NCBI GenBank assembly: GCA_015039465.1
Contig: MU130364.1
Span: 520,346 to 584,345 of the forward strand
DNA length: 64,000 nucleotides
From: Phlegmacium glaucopus
Taxonomy: Eukaryota; Basidiomycota; Agaricomycetes; Agaricales; Cortinariaceae
Reading direction: 5' to 3'
Both the position numbers and the translations under genes were made by a program. A model generated the notes under the pieces. It was given only the letters and a program-made list of their open reading frames with translations. It searched no databases and was not told where the DNA came from. Every line of letters begins with the position of its first letter. The stretch's first letter is position 1. This document shows positions 1-9,022 of this stretch, piece by piece.

Positions 1-1950
1 ATTAGTTACACTGTCGTAAGGATGTTTCTTGTGTTCCTTCGTGCCCTCTGAATTGATGCTGTGTCGTTTGCAGTGCATCATTCTCTTCATTTTTGGCCAC
101 ATCAGCCACCTTTGTCATGCCATGGAGACGAAGTCTTCGCCCATGTTAGCAATCGAACGTACACGACGATGTGAATTGTCAGGCCATAGAGCGAATGCTG
201 TTATAGTTGCCCTTGGTGAGAGATTCAAGTTCATGAACTTTAAGGAATATTGACGATTTTTTTTCAAGTGAGGAACAGCGATTTGGCTGGCATCACTTCG
301 ACTATCACACAACTAGAACGACAGTTTAACGAGCATTTTCAATATCCTTATGTTCTTCTGAACGACGTACCGTTCGAACAAACATTTAAAGAGTGAGCCG
401 TCCCTATTGCAAACGTCTTTTTTGGTTTGATTGACTCTATGTATTTCTTAAAAATGTTAGTCGTGTTGTCAAACTCACCAAATCGAAAGTTGAATTTGGA
501 TTCGTCCCAGCTGAGCACTGGAACCAACCAGAGTGGATCGACGAAACAAAGGCGTCGTCAGCGCGGCAACGCATGCATGAAGAGGGTGTCGTCTACGGCG
601 GTCAGTGAACGTTTACCCTCTGTAGTCAGAGTTTGATTCGGAAGGTCTTGCTTAACACAGGAAGCCTTTCGTACGTTTTTCACAATCTGGCAACTTTCCT
701 GGGAATACATACTTATACAAAAAACGTCGAAGATATCGCAACATGTGTCGTTTCTTCACAGGAGTAATGTTTCCTTGCATTACTTTCTGGTCCAATATAT
801 GGTCCAATACTCAACTTAAATCAGTTCTGGTTTAGGCACGAACTTTTGGCGCAATATAGATATTACTGGAGGTACGTAATGGTATTAATTACACTCTCCT
901 TGCTCTCTGCAGCTGACACATACTTTGTATGGGTAGGATTGAGTAGGCAATACTTCTGACCTTTGTACCATGCTCGCTGACAACGGTCCTTCTAGGCCGG
1001 ATGTCAAATTCTATTGTGATATCAGCTATGATCCCTTTTTACTCCAAAAAGAAAACAAGGTGTACGGTGAAAGGCTTTGACTGATGTTCGCTTTGAATGC
1101 AGATTTTGATAGCCATTTACAGGCTTCACGATATCGCTCTATGAATTTCAATCTACCATCACTTCTCTATGGGGTATAGTAAAAGGTCGGTATTATTGTT
1201 ACTCGGATTAATTCATTTAACCTGTTCTGATTACTTGTTATAGCCTATATTGATCATTACCCCACATTGTTACATCCCGAGAATGCCTTGAACTTTATCT
1301 CTAAAGATGCTGGTGTAACCTACAATGGGTGTCATTGTCAGTAAATCATCTATACAAAGCATGTGGAGTTGCTCATAGTAGGTAACACGCGATATAGTTT
1401 GGAGTAATTTTGAGATCGCAGACTTCAACTTTTGGCGCAGCGATACATATCTCGGGTTCTTTGACTTTTTGGATCGAAGCGGAGGTTTTTATTACGAGGC
1501 GAGTTCCATGATCTTCATTTGGATCCGTAGAGAGCTTCTCTCGAGTTGTCTTACAGACTTTCAAATAGCGTTGGGGTGATGCACCTATACATTCTATCGC
1601 GGTCTCATTATTTACACACAAAAACCAAATCGTAGGCCTATCACCATTGAATTCATTTATACTCTCCATGAACTAAAACCGAGCATCAGCATTTCTTTAA
1701 TGACATCGGTATGTTCATACAAACATGATTTTTTGACATTAAATCAACGATCGATAGGATATGGGCATATACCCTATCAGCATTGTCCTCAAGGCAACTT
1801 ACATGCTCGAGGGAATTGTCAATGCAACAAAACCCAGAATTTCGGTTTGTAGTTTTTTTCAATCAAGATACGAATCTGCCTGACTACTCCAGAGTAGATT
1901 ATGAATGGAATTCTTGTCTTTCGAGATTCAATGGGCTCAGTGGGAATTGA
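1..1950 (+). CDS. alpha-1,2-mannosyltransferase, GT15 (KTR/KRE2/MNT1) family; 5' end missing
   Basis: Golgi type II membrane enzyme family that adds alpha-1,2-mannose from GDP-mannose to N- and O-linked glycans. Spliced reading gives RNSDLAG, NEHFQYPYVLLNDVPFEQTF, VEFGFVPAEHWNQPEWID, YRNMCRF, HELLAQYRYYWR, DVKFYCDI, GFTISLYEF, WSNFEIADFNFWRS, RWGDAPIHSIAVSLF and a C-terminal YEWNSCLSRF, which is the family order from stem to C-terminus. About nine introns of around 50 bp are needed (for example 216-268). One intron, starting after the GAG of GGFYYE near 1495, fits only as GC-AG. The N-terminal membrane anchor lies outside the window. The junction between about 600 and 740 could not be closed in frame, so slight decay or a tiny missed exon is possible. 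The stop is TGA at 1948-1950. The last exon is duplicated at 5052. Confidence 0.82.
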
Positions 1951-2188
1951 TGAAAGAGCGCTTCGAGTGGGAAGAAATTGAAGGGTCTGTAAGGTTAGCG
2001 TCTATTTAGCTGCAATTATTATCTACTGGTCCAACAAGTCTTTCAATTTGAAATTATGTCCCGAGCCTACAAGGTTGATAAATACTCTACATTTCGCAGT
2101 ACCAAAGAACATGTATGTATATCGAGGTACTGGTGACTTGAGTGACATGACCTCGCGTCACAGTTGGGTCACAAATATCTTTCCCTTC

Positions 2189-2872
2189 ATGTCGCAACAG
2201 CAGACAATCAATGTTACAGACCTAGACATCGCCCAGCTTACAGAAGTTCGAAAACAGCTGGAAGATGTAAGCCTAACGCTATCAAGACTCAGAAGGGAGC
2301 CTGATTTGTCGTCGTCAATCATTTAGGAATTGAATCACCTAACAAACTCATTTGCCCAACTCAAACAAGCCCAGGCTAAATTTAATGCCTGTATCGAGAA
2401 TGTGAATGAAGTAAAGTCGGAAAATAAAGGTATGCGTTCCTGGTTATCAATTACTTAACAAGTGATGTCCACCCTTCCGGCACCCTTATTCGAAAGTTCC
2501 ATAACAGCTTGCTGACAATATTTTCGAATAGGCAAAACGATTCTCGTGCCTTTGACGAACTCCTTATACGTTCCCGGAAAGTTATCAGATCCTGACCATG
2601 TCATCGTCGATGTCGGAACCGGATATTATGTTCGAAAAGTACGTTGGACCAACCTCATCCTCCAGCCCATCCCTTCTGACTCCCTCTCTCTCTCAAACTG
2701 CATAAACAAGACTCGCACACAAGCACTAAAACATTATTCTACCAAAGTGGATTACATCCGGACGAACTTGGAGACGTTGGAGGAAACGATACAAAAGAAA
2801 CGAGACAATATGAATTACCTGGTCAGTATTCTACAGAGCAGGATACAAACGGAGACACAGGGCCAGGGTTGA
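2189..2872 (+). CDS. GIM5: prefoldin subunit 5 (intact copy)
   Basis: Alpha-type subunit of the hexameric prefoldin chaperone, which hands unfolded actin and tubulin to the CCT chaperonin in the cytosol. Four exons are read: 2189-2268 or so, then introns with GTAAGC, GTATGC and GTACGT donors. The product starts MSQQQTINVTDLDIAQL (helix 1 of the coiled coil), continues QLKQAQAKFNACIENVNEV, then the family's central beta-hairpin [17 protein letters not shown] and [12 protein letters not shown], and a C-terminal coiled-coil helix ending in [11 protein letters not shown]. Length is about 150 residues, usual for the family. The start is the first ATG before conserved sequence. It converges on the secreted-protein gene at 3341-3654. 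A broken second copy lies at 5265-6713. Confidence 0.9.
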
Positions 2873-3340
2873 TTCGAAAGAAAAAACTGAACAAAAAGTG
2901 ATATTGCGTTGGCGTCTTTTTGCTGTTGTTGTCGCAATTGCGCTCGCGTTTCTGCACGTGGCGAAAGGACTTGACATGTCTGGTTGATCTACTACATATG
3001 AAGATCTTTTGACCCACTCCGAGTCTTACTTTGAGAAAATCAAGGGCTGAAATCTGGCATCGTCATCGCAACACTCTTTAGGCTGAAAATCCAGCTTATG
3101 TTCTGATCTTTTGCGTTCACGATGTTCGAAGATGTGATATGGTTTGATATTGTATTCATCGCTACTCCTACTTAGTATCTCTTGATCAAAGCCCTCTCTG
3201 CCGACCAAAAAATAATCTTGAATCTCCATAACTATGACACTCCTTCTGGGTTCTTTTCAGGCGCGCTGTTCTTGTTTCAGTCCATGCAATGCTCTGGATC
3301 ACAAATCAATAAAGGCTCAATTATATGCACATGATACCCA
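2873..3340. other. convergent intergenic region
   Basis: No gene is seen. This is the space where the prefoldin 5 (+) and secreted-protein (-) transcripts end towards each other. The matching region in unit B (6714-7159) keeps an open frame of 147 codons on the plus strand, but the frame is closed by several stops here, so it is not treated as a gene. Confidence 0.6.
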
Positions 3341-3654
3341 CTAGGGTGTTGGTGCGAACAAAGCCACTGTCGCGCAACTGGCGGAGCACACCCCCAAGCC
3401 AGCATTACAGGCTAGAAGAACCGCAGGGGCTGCAGGGCTTGCGACGACCGTCCCGAAAGTGAACCCTGCAGCTGCGTAGCAAGCAACGACGACAGCGTTG
3501 CATCCTATGTTATAAGATGGAATGAGGCAATGGTAACAAAGTGGCTCAATAATGTACCTGTTTGACATATCCCATATGCGATGGGACCAGCTGAGACAGA
3601 AGTGGTCATTATTATCAGGGCGATAGCACTCTTGGATAGGCTCGAAAGACGCAT
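3341..3654 (-). CDS. small secreted six-cysteine protein, copy A (zygote-specific-protein-like family of agaricomycetes)
   Basis: Encodes an 86-residue predicted secreted protein in two exons split by a 53-bp intron (3505-3557). The N-terminus MRLSSLSKSAIALIIM followed by TTSVSAGP looks like a signal peptide. The mature part is small and Ala/Gly rich with six cysteines: GICQTGC, ACYAAAGFTFG, ACNAGLGVCSASC, ending in APTP. Proteins with this pattern are common in mushroom genomes, where they are often named after a Chlamydomonas zygote-specific protein; no function is established. A TATA-like box lies about 75 bp upstream. Copy B (7160-7482) has the same six cysteines and the same intron. Function is unknown: a secreted structural or signalling role would be a guess. 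Confidence 0.8.
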
Positions 3655-3726
3655 GGTGTTTGAAGTGGTTGGGGTGGTGGTGGTACCGGAACCTCAGGGT
3701 AGTGAGTATCGAGCTTGTTGAGAACC

Positions 3727-3736
3727 CTCTTATAAA
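3727..3736 (-). promoter_or_regulatory. TATA-like box of secreted-protein copy A
   Basis: On the minus strand the sequence reads CTTTATAAGAG about 75 bp before the start codon at 3654. The same box is kept in unit B at the same distance, which supports its use. Confidence 0.5.
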
Positions 3737-4302
3737 GTTCAGTTGTAATCTTATGTAATGAAAGAAAGGAACGCGTTAGAGGCGCTCCAATCGCATTTCC
3801 TGCTCATTAATAACTTGTTGCTTCACAGCGATCGGCAAGCCTCACCAGAACTTCACCTCACACACGTTACGTCCCATACAAATGTAAGTTCTTGCTCCAT
3901 CAATCTACATAGTTCTCTGTGGGTCAGTAAGTGCTTTCACTTTACTACCCACCTAGTAGTTGCCAACCTTCCTTAATAACTACATTCCCTGATCCTAACA
4001 GCCAGTAATACACCTCACGTGAAGATCCAAAGACGTTTACAAGGGAGATTAAAATCAGCCTGAGAAAGGATAGTACTATTAATAAGGTGATAAGAAAGCA
4101 AGGTGTATGGGAGCAATACCTTGGTCCTCGAAGTTTAAATGACTCGGAAGCCCGGGAATCGGAGTAAGGACGATGGCAAAGCTGAGGATGGGACATCTAT
4201 CTACCATTGGCGTGTCCTAGACCTAGGTAACTACCTCCACCAGGGCCTCAAATACATTGACTGCTCAGCGCTGAACTGCAAGCGCATTCAATGTTCAATC
4301 AA
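3737..4302. other. upstream region of unit A, no gene seen
   Basis: This stretch is conserved in unit B (about 7566-8190) with small indels. Short open frames are not conserved between the two copies. No coding gene is supported. It presumably contains the promoter of the secreted-protein gene and decayed sequence. Confidence 0.5.
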
Positions 4303-4860
4303 TTGTCGGGCGCCTAATACCGGAGTCCGATTAGCGATTCCCTAAAAGGGTTAAACCACAATTGCCAGGGATTGTGCATCAAATTAGAAACATCACCTTC
4401 TATATTGGTGTTTTTATCATGAACTTCAACTCATGTGGATTAGACTTCACTCAACCTAATCTCCTCTCACTCGTGAGGTCCACAAGCTTGGTACGAGACT
4501 ATCATGTGGATATGAACATAGAAGGGCTCTCAGGCTACTTAAATGCGCCTGCCATTGCGCAGCATTGCAGGCAAGGATAGCCATGTCCCCTGACTGATGG
4601 CATTTGTCCTTTGATATTTCTACTTTAGGATGAACTTATTCCGATTTAGTAGTTCATGTCGCTTTGAAATTCCCGGAGTGGCAATGTCCACTGATCACAT
4701 TGAGCATTTGGTTAATATAGATTCTCCAAAGCTTCAAAGGCAGCATGGGCCCGTCGGCACCGTGCTAAACACAAGCCAAACAAATTGGATAGAAAATAAT
4801 GCCAGGCCCATCAATTAAACAGGGCGAAGTGTGCTGTTTGGTCGTACAAGCGGTGCACCT
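4303..4860. repeat. segment inverted relative to unit B (8300-8872)
   Basis: Blocks of this segment occur in unit B as the reverse complement. Examples are TTAGCGATTCCCTA (near 4334) against TAGGGAACGCTAA, and TTTGATGCAC near 8655 against GTGCATCAAA near 4375. Flanking sequence on both sides is collinear. No gene was recognised inside. Confidence 0.7.
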
Positions 4861-4879
4861 AACTTCCCAATCAGTATAC

Positions 4880-5051
4880 TGAACTATCATCACTTCGGTC
4901 AACGCCAAATGGCATCACATGACGCCGTCGTTTCCTGACTTAGTCCACATTCTTTTATCAGCTCTAAGTACTCCTTTTCCATTCAGCTCACATGCCTCGT
5001 CAACATCGCCGAAGAGCAAGGGCCACATACAAAAAAGTTCTCAGTGCACTA
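4880..5051 (+). mobile_element. truncated 5' end of the SAP/RT retroelement
   Basis: This matches the leader and first codons of the element at about 8900-9085. Both contain TTAGTCCACATTCTTTTATC, and then a start codon with MPRQ followed by R-rich residues and an ATYKK/ATYDK region. The match stops abruptly at GTGCACT (5051), where mannosyltransferase sequence begins. It is a duplication breakpoint product, not a separate insertion. Confidence 0.8.
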
Positions 5052-5130
5052 TCTGCTGACTACCCCGGAGTAGATTATGAATCGTATTCTTATCTTTCGA
5101 GATTCCATGGAATCAGTGGGAATTGATGAA
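5052..5130 (+). pseudogene. mannosyltransferase last-exon fragment
   Basis: This copy of the final exon of the GT15 gene encodes a DYPGVDYESYSYLSRF-type end and the same Ser-Gly-Asn stop as 1870-1950. It lacks all upstream exons and is a passenger of the duplication breakpoint. Confidence 0.8.
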
Positions 5131-5264
5131 AGAACGCTTCGAGGGGGTATCACTCGATTCGAAGTACTTATTCATCGCCAAATTCGTCGCGCCAACGCGG
5201 TGGCTTGAGTGACATGACCACCGCGTCACAGATGCGTCACAAACATCTTTTCCTGTCCTCCATC

Positions 5265-6713
5265 AGACAATCAATATTACAGTACAGACCTAGACATCGC
5301 CCAGCTTACAGAAGTTCGGAAACAGCTGGAAGATGTAAGCCTAACGCTATCAAGACTCAGAGGGAGCCTGATTTGTCGTCGTCGATCACTTAGGAATTGA
5401 ATCACCTAACATACTCATTTGCCCAACTCAAACAAGCCCAGGCTAAATTTAATGCTTGTATCGAAAATGTGAATGAAGTAAAGTCGGAAAATAAAGGTAT
5501 GCCGATTACTTAACAAGTGAGGCCCACCCTTCTGGCACGCTTATTCGAAAGTTTCATAACAGCTAAGGTAGATCTCAACCACAATCGTCAAACGTCACGT
5601 GCAAAATGTGACAGCATCCAAATTTGGACGAGACACGTTAATTTAGGATTGAACGCGTGTTTGACGCGTTCATCCAATGATTGTCCGAAATGTGCCAAAT
5701 GAGAACTGTAGAGAGAGGTCCTTGCTACCCATAAATGTACTTTGATTTATATAAATACATGAAATCGTGATGTAGTTTCCAATTTAGTACTTTCTATGCA
5801 GAGATTGCCTGATGATTAGAGCCAGAGCTTCGTCTCTCCGTTCATCTGCCCATGCCTAGAAAGCGTAAAGCTACACTATCTCGTCAGACAAACATTCAGG
5901 TTGCTTTGAGTCAGATTTGACAGCCAAACGGCGTCGCTCTCATTCTAATTTCTGGAGACGTTGATGGCATCGCGCAAGTATCGGGGCATCGAGTACTACC
6001 AAACATCGAAAAGCTGTTATAAGAGTTAGAAAAGAGCAACGTAAAGTAGTTGAGACGACACCAGAGGCACTTCTCGCACAAGAATTCACCTTCTCTGACA
6101 AGCTGTGGGTAATCTTGTCAGATTTCGACATTCCGAGGGAAACTCCTCCGCATCGGCTGACCTGATAAGAATAAAACGCGGACAAGATGTTAATAACTTA
6201 CTTTAGAAGAGTTCTCATTTGGCAGATTTGCCAAAATCCGCCTTCACAAGATGATATCGAGGCATTCTTATCTTTCGTCCATATTTGGATGACCGTATGG
6301 GTCACAGGCGTCACAACATGTGATGTTTACGGGTTGTGGTTGAGATCTACCTTAGCTGATATTATTTTCGAATAGGCAAAATGATTCTCGTGCCTCTGAC
6401 GAACTCCTTATACGTTCCCGGAAAGTTATCAGATCCTGAACATGTCATCGTCGATGTCGGAACCGGATATTATGTTCGAAAAGTACGTTTCACCAACCTC
6501 ATCATCCAGCCCATCCTTCTGACTCTCTCTCTAAATCAGACCCGCACACAGGCACTAAAACATTATTCTACCAAAATGGATTACATCCGGACGAACTTGG
6601 AGACATTGGAGGAAACGAGACAATATGAATTACCTGGTCAGTATTCTACAGAGCAGGATACAAACGGAGACACAAGGCCAGGGTTGATTCGAAAGAAATT
6701 GAACAAAAAATGA
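5265..6713 (+). pseudogene. prefoldin subunit 5, dead copy
   Basis: Exon-by-exon match to 2189-2872. The start codon and following CAACAG are gone: the region now reads CCTCCATCAGACAATCAATA. A few bases are inserted before the LDIAQL part. Intron 2 is split by a 789-bp transposable element. In the last exon 14 bp have been lost between two AAACGA copies, which shifts the frame after LETLEE so that the helix ends in unrelated residues and LNKK. The middle exon ([25 protein letters not shown]) is still open. No functional prefoldin is expected from it. Confidence 0.88.
5565..6353. mobile_element. 789-bp terminal-inverted-repeat element inside the prefoldin pseudogene intron
   Basis: The ends are inverted repeats: AAGGTAGATCTCAACCACAA at the left and its reverse complement at the right. 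The flanks AGCT (5561-5564 and 6354-6357) may be the target duplication. The sequence is absent from intron 2 of copy A. Inside, at about 5851, is a short basic reading frame starting MPRKRKATLSRQ and ending soon, possibly the remains of a transposase start. No catalytic domain is seen, so the element is non-autonomous or badly decayed. Confidence 0.75.
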
Positions 6714-7159
6714 TGTTGCGTTGGCGTCTTTTTTTTTTTTTTGTTGTTGCAATTGCGATCGCGTTTCTGCACTTGGCGAAAGGACTTGAACATGTCTGGC
6801 TGATCTACTACATCTTGCTTTTGAGAAAATCAAGGGCTGAATTGACAAATTTCTGGCATCGTCTTCGCAGCTTTTATGCAACACTCTTTAGGCTGAGTCT
6901 AGCTTATGTTCTGATCTTTTGCGTTCACGATGAAGATGTGATATGCTTTGATATTGTCCGAACTTGTATTCATCGCTACTCCTACTTGATATCTCTTGAC
7001 CAAAGCCCTCTCTGCCGACGGAAAAATATTCGAATCTCCATAACTGTGATAGCACACGACACTCCTTCTGGGTTCTTTTCAGGCGCCCTGTTCTCGTTTC
7101 AGTCCCTGGAAGGCTCTGGATCACAAATCAATAAAGGCTCAATAATATCATGATACCCA

Positions 7160-7482
7160 CTAGGGTGTTGGTGCAAGCAGAGCCACCGTCGCGCAAGCGG
7201 TGGAGCACGCCGCCAAGCCAGCATTACAGCTTTGAACAACGGCAGGAGCCGCAGGGCTTGCGACGACCGTCCCGAAAGTGTAGCCTGCGGCGGCATAGCA
7301 GGTAACGGCGAGGGCATTGCATCCTATGTTATAAGATGGAATGAGGCAATGATAGCAAAGTGGCTCAATAACGTACCTGTTTGACAGATCCCATATGCAA
7401 TGGGACCGGCAAAGACAGACGTGGGCATCATTGAAATTATCATGATGGTAAGAGCACTCTTGGATAGACTGGAAAAATGCAT
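7160..7482 (-). CDS. small secreted six-cysteine protein, copy B
   Basis: 89-residue paralogue of the gene at 3341-3654, with the same two-exon structure and 53-bp intron. The signal peptide is diverged and slightly longer (MHFSSLSKSALTIMIISMMP). The mature part keeps all six cysteines (GICQTGC, TCYAAAGYTFG, SCNAGLAACSTAC) and the APTP end. Changes include VV to LA and LL to VQ around the third and fourth cysteines. Frame, splice sites and TATA-like box are all kept, although the linked prefoldin copy has died. That is what would be expected if this copy is still used. Function is unknown. Confidence 0.8.
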
Positions 7483-7556
7483 GGTATTTGAAGTTTTTGA
7501 GATGGCGGTGGTACTGGACCCTCAGGCTGGTTAGTATCGAGTTTGTTGAGAACCTC

Positions 7557-7565
7557 CTTATAAAG
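7557..7565 (-). promoter_or_regulatory. TATA-like box of secreted-protein copy B
   Basis: CTTTATAAG on the minus strand, about 75 bp before the start at 7482, in the same place as in unit A. Confidence 0.5.
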
Positions 7566-7627
7566 AGTTCTGAAGGCTTATGTAACGAAAGAAAAGGAAT
7601 ATAGAGGCCCTCCAACCCAACTCTCAT

Positions 7628-8299
7628 TGATCACTTGTTGCCTCACCAGAACCTCACCTCACACCTCGTTATGCACATGTTAGTGCAGTCCCATACAAAC
7701 ATAGTAATCACTTGTTGCTTCACAGCGATCGGCAAGCCTCACCAGAACTTCACCTCACACACGGTACCTCCCATACAAATGTAAGTTTTTGCTCCATCAA
7801 TCTATGCTCTGTGGGTCAGTAAGTGCTTTGCACTTTACCCACCCTACTAGTCGCCAACCTTCCTTAATAACTACATTCCCTATATCCTAACTGTCAGTAA
7901 TACACCTTACGTGAAGATCCAAAGACGTTTACATGGGAGATTAAAATCAGCCTGAGAAGGGATAGTAAATAAAGTGATAAGAAGGCAGAATGTATGGGAA
8001 CAATACCTTGGTCCTCGAAGTTTAAATGACTCGGAAGCCCGGGAATCGGGGTAAGGACATGGCAAAGCTGAGGCTGGTATATCTATCTACCATTGTCGTG
8101 TCCTAGACCTATAACTACCTCCAGCACCTCAAATACATTGACTGCTGGACTGCATGTTCATTCAATATTCAATGTTCAATGTTCAATCAATTGTCCTCCA
8201 GGACTCTATTCTGGCATGTATTTACAAAGCCAGAAATCGAAAAAAGGCACCGTTCAGAATTGTCAGGCTCACCGGGAAGTTAAGTCCATCAGCTTGCAC
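7628..8299. other. upstream region of unit B, no gene seen
   Basis: This mirrors 3737-4302 of unit A, with an extra short repeat of the CACTTGTTGC / CCTCACCAGAAC block near 7630-7760. No conserved reading frame was found. Confidence 0.45.
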
Positions 8300-8872
8300 G
8301 ACCAAACTCTGGTTACCACAGACGGGAGCACACTTCGGCCTGTCTACTTGGTCCGCCTGGCATTGTTTTCTATCTGATTCGTTTGGCTTGTGCTTAGCAC
8401 AGTGTCGACGGCCCATGCTGCCTTTGAAGGTTTGAAGGTTTTGGGACCATCTATATTAACCAATGCTCAATGTGATTGGACATTGCTCCGGGAATTTCAA
8501 AACGACGCTGGGACTACTAAATCGGAGACCATCAGTCACTGGACATGGCTACATTGCTGCGCAGGTGCATTAGAGCTCTTCTATGTTCATATCCAGATGA
8601 GTTAAAGTTAGGTTCATGATAAAAGTACGAATATAGAAGGTGATATTTCCAATTTGATGCACGACCCCGATGACGAAACCCTGGCAATTGTAGTTAGGAA
8701 TTCCCTCTGCAGTGGTAGCTATTTTATTAAACTTTATTAAGCTCCGGCGACCCCTCTCTCTCTCTAACTTTAGGCTTTGGTGCAGGCAGAAGTCTGCCGA
8801 GAGAGAGCTTTTTGAAGTTCGGAGGTTTGTCCTTTTTAGGGAACGCTAATCGGCATGTTAGGCGCTCGAATT
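8300..8872. repeat. inverted segment of unit B
   Basis: Reverse-complement counterpart of 4303-4860. Open frames of 60-95 codons in it are not shared with the unit A copy, so no gene is called. Confidence 0.7.
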
Positions 8873-9022
8873 GAATAGCGCCACATTTCGGTCACATCAC
8901 ATGATGCATGTTGTAGTCACCCACCTTAACTAAGCCGATACCGACGGCCACCACAACTTCTGGTTTCGAGACTACGTTAGTCCACATTCTTTTATCACCT
9001 CTTTCCATTATCACCTCCATTC

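Larger units (their letters stand above)
1870..5051. repeat. tandem segmental duplication, unit A
   Basis: This segment runs from the last exon of the mannosyltransferase, through prefoldin 5 and a secreted-protein gene, to the first codons of a retroelement. It matches 5052-9085 in the same order at visibly lower than full identity. The right edge, at 5051, is a direct join between retroelement sequence and a second copy of the mannosyltransferase 3' end. The duplication is therefore tandem and younger than the retroelement insertion. Confidence 0.85.

Noticed and set aside
6710..7153. 147-codon plus-strand open frame with hydrophobic stretches after the prefoldin pseudogene
   Set aside because: The matching region of unit A (2900-3310) has several in-frame stops, and the place is the 3' meeting zone of two convergent genes.
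8093..8435. Two overlapping open frames of about 94 codons in unit B
   Set aside because: Not conserved in unit A, and they cross the border of the inverted segment.
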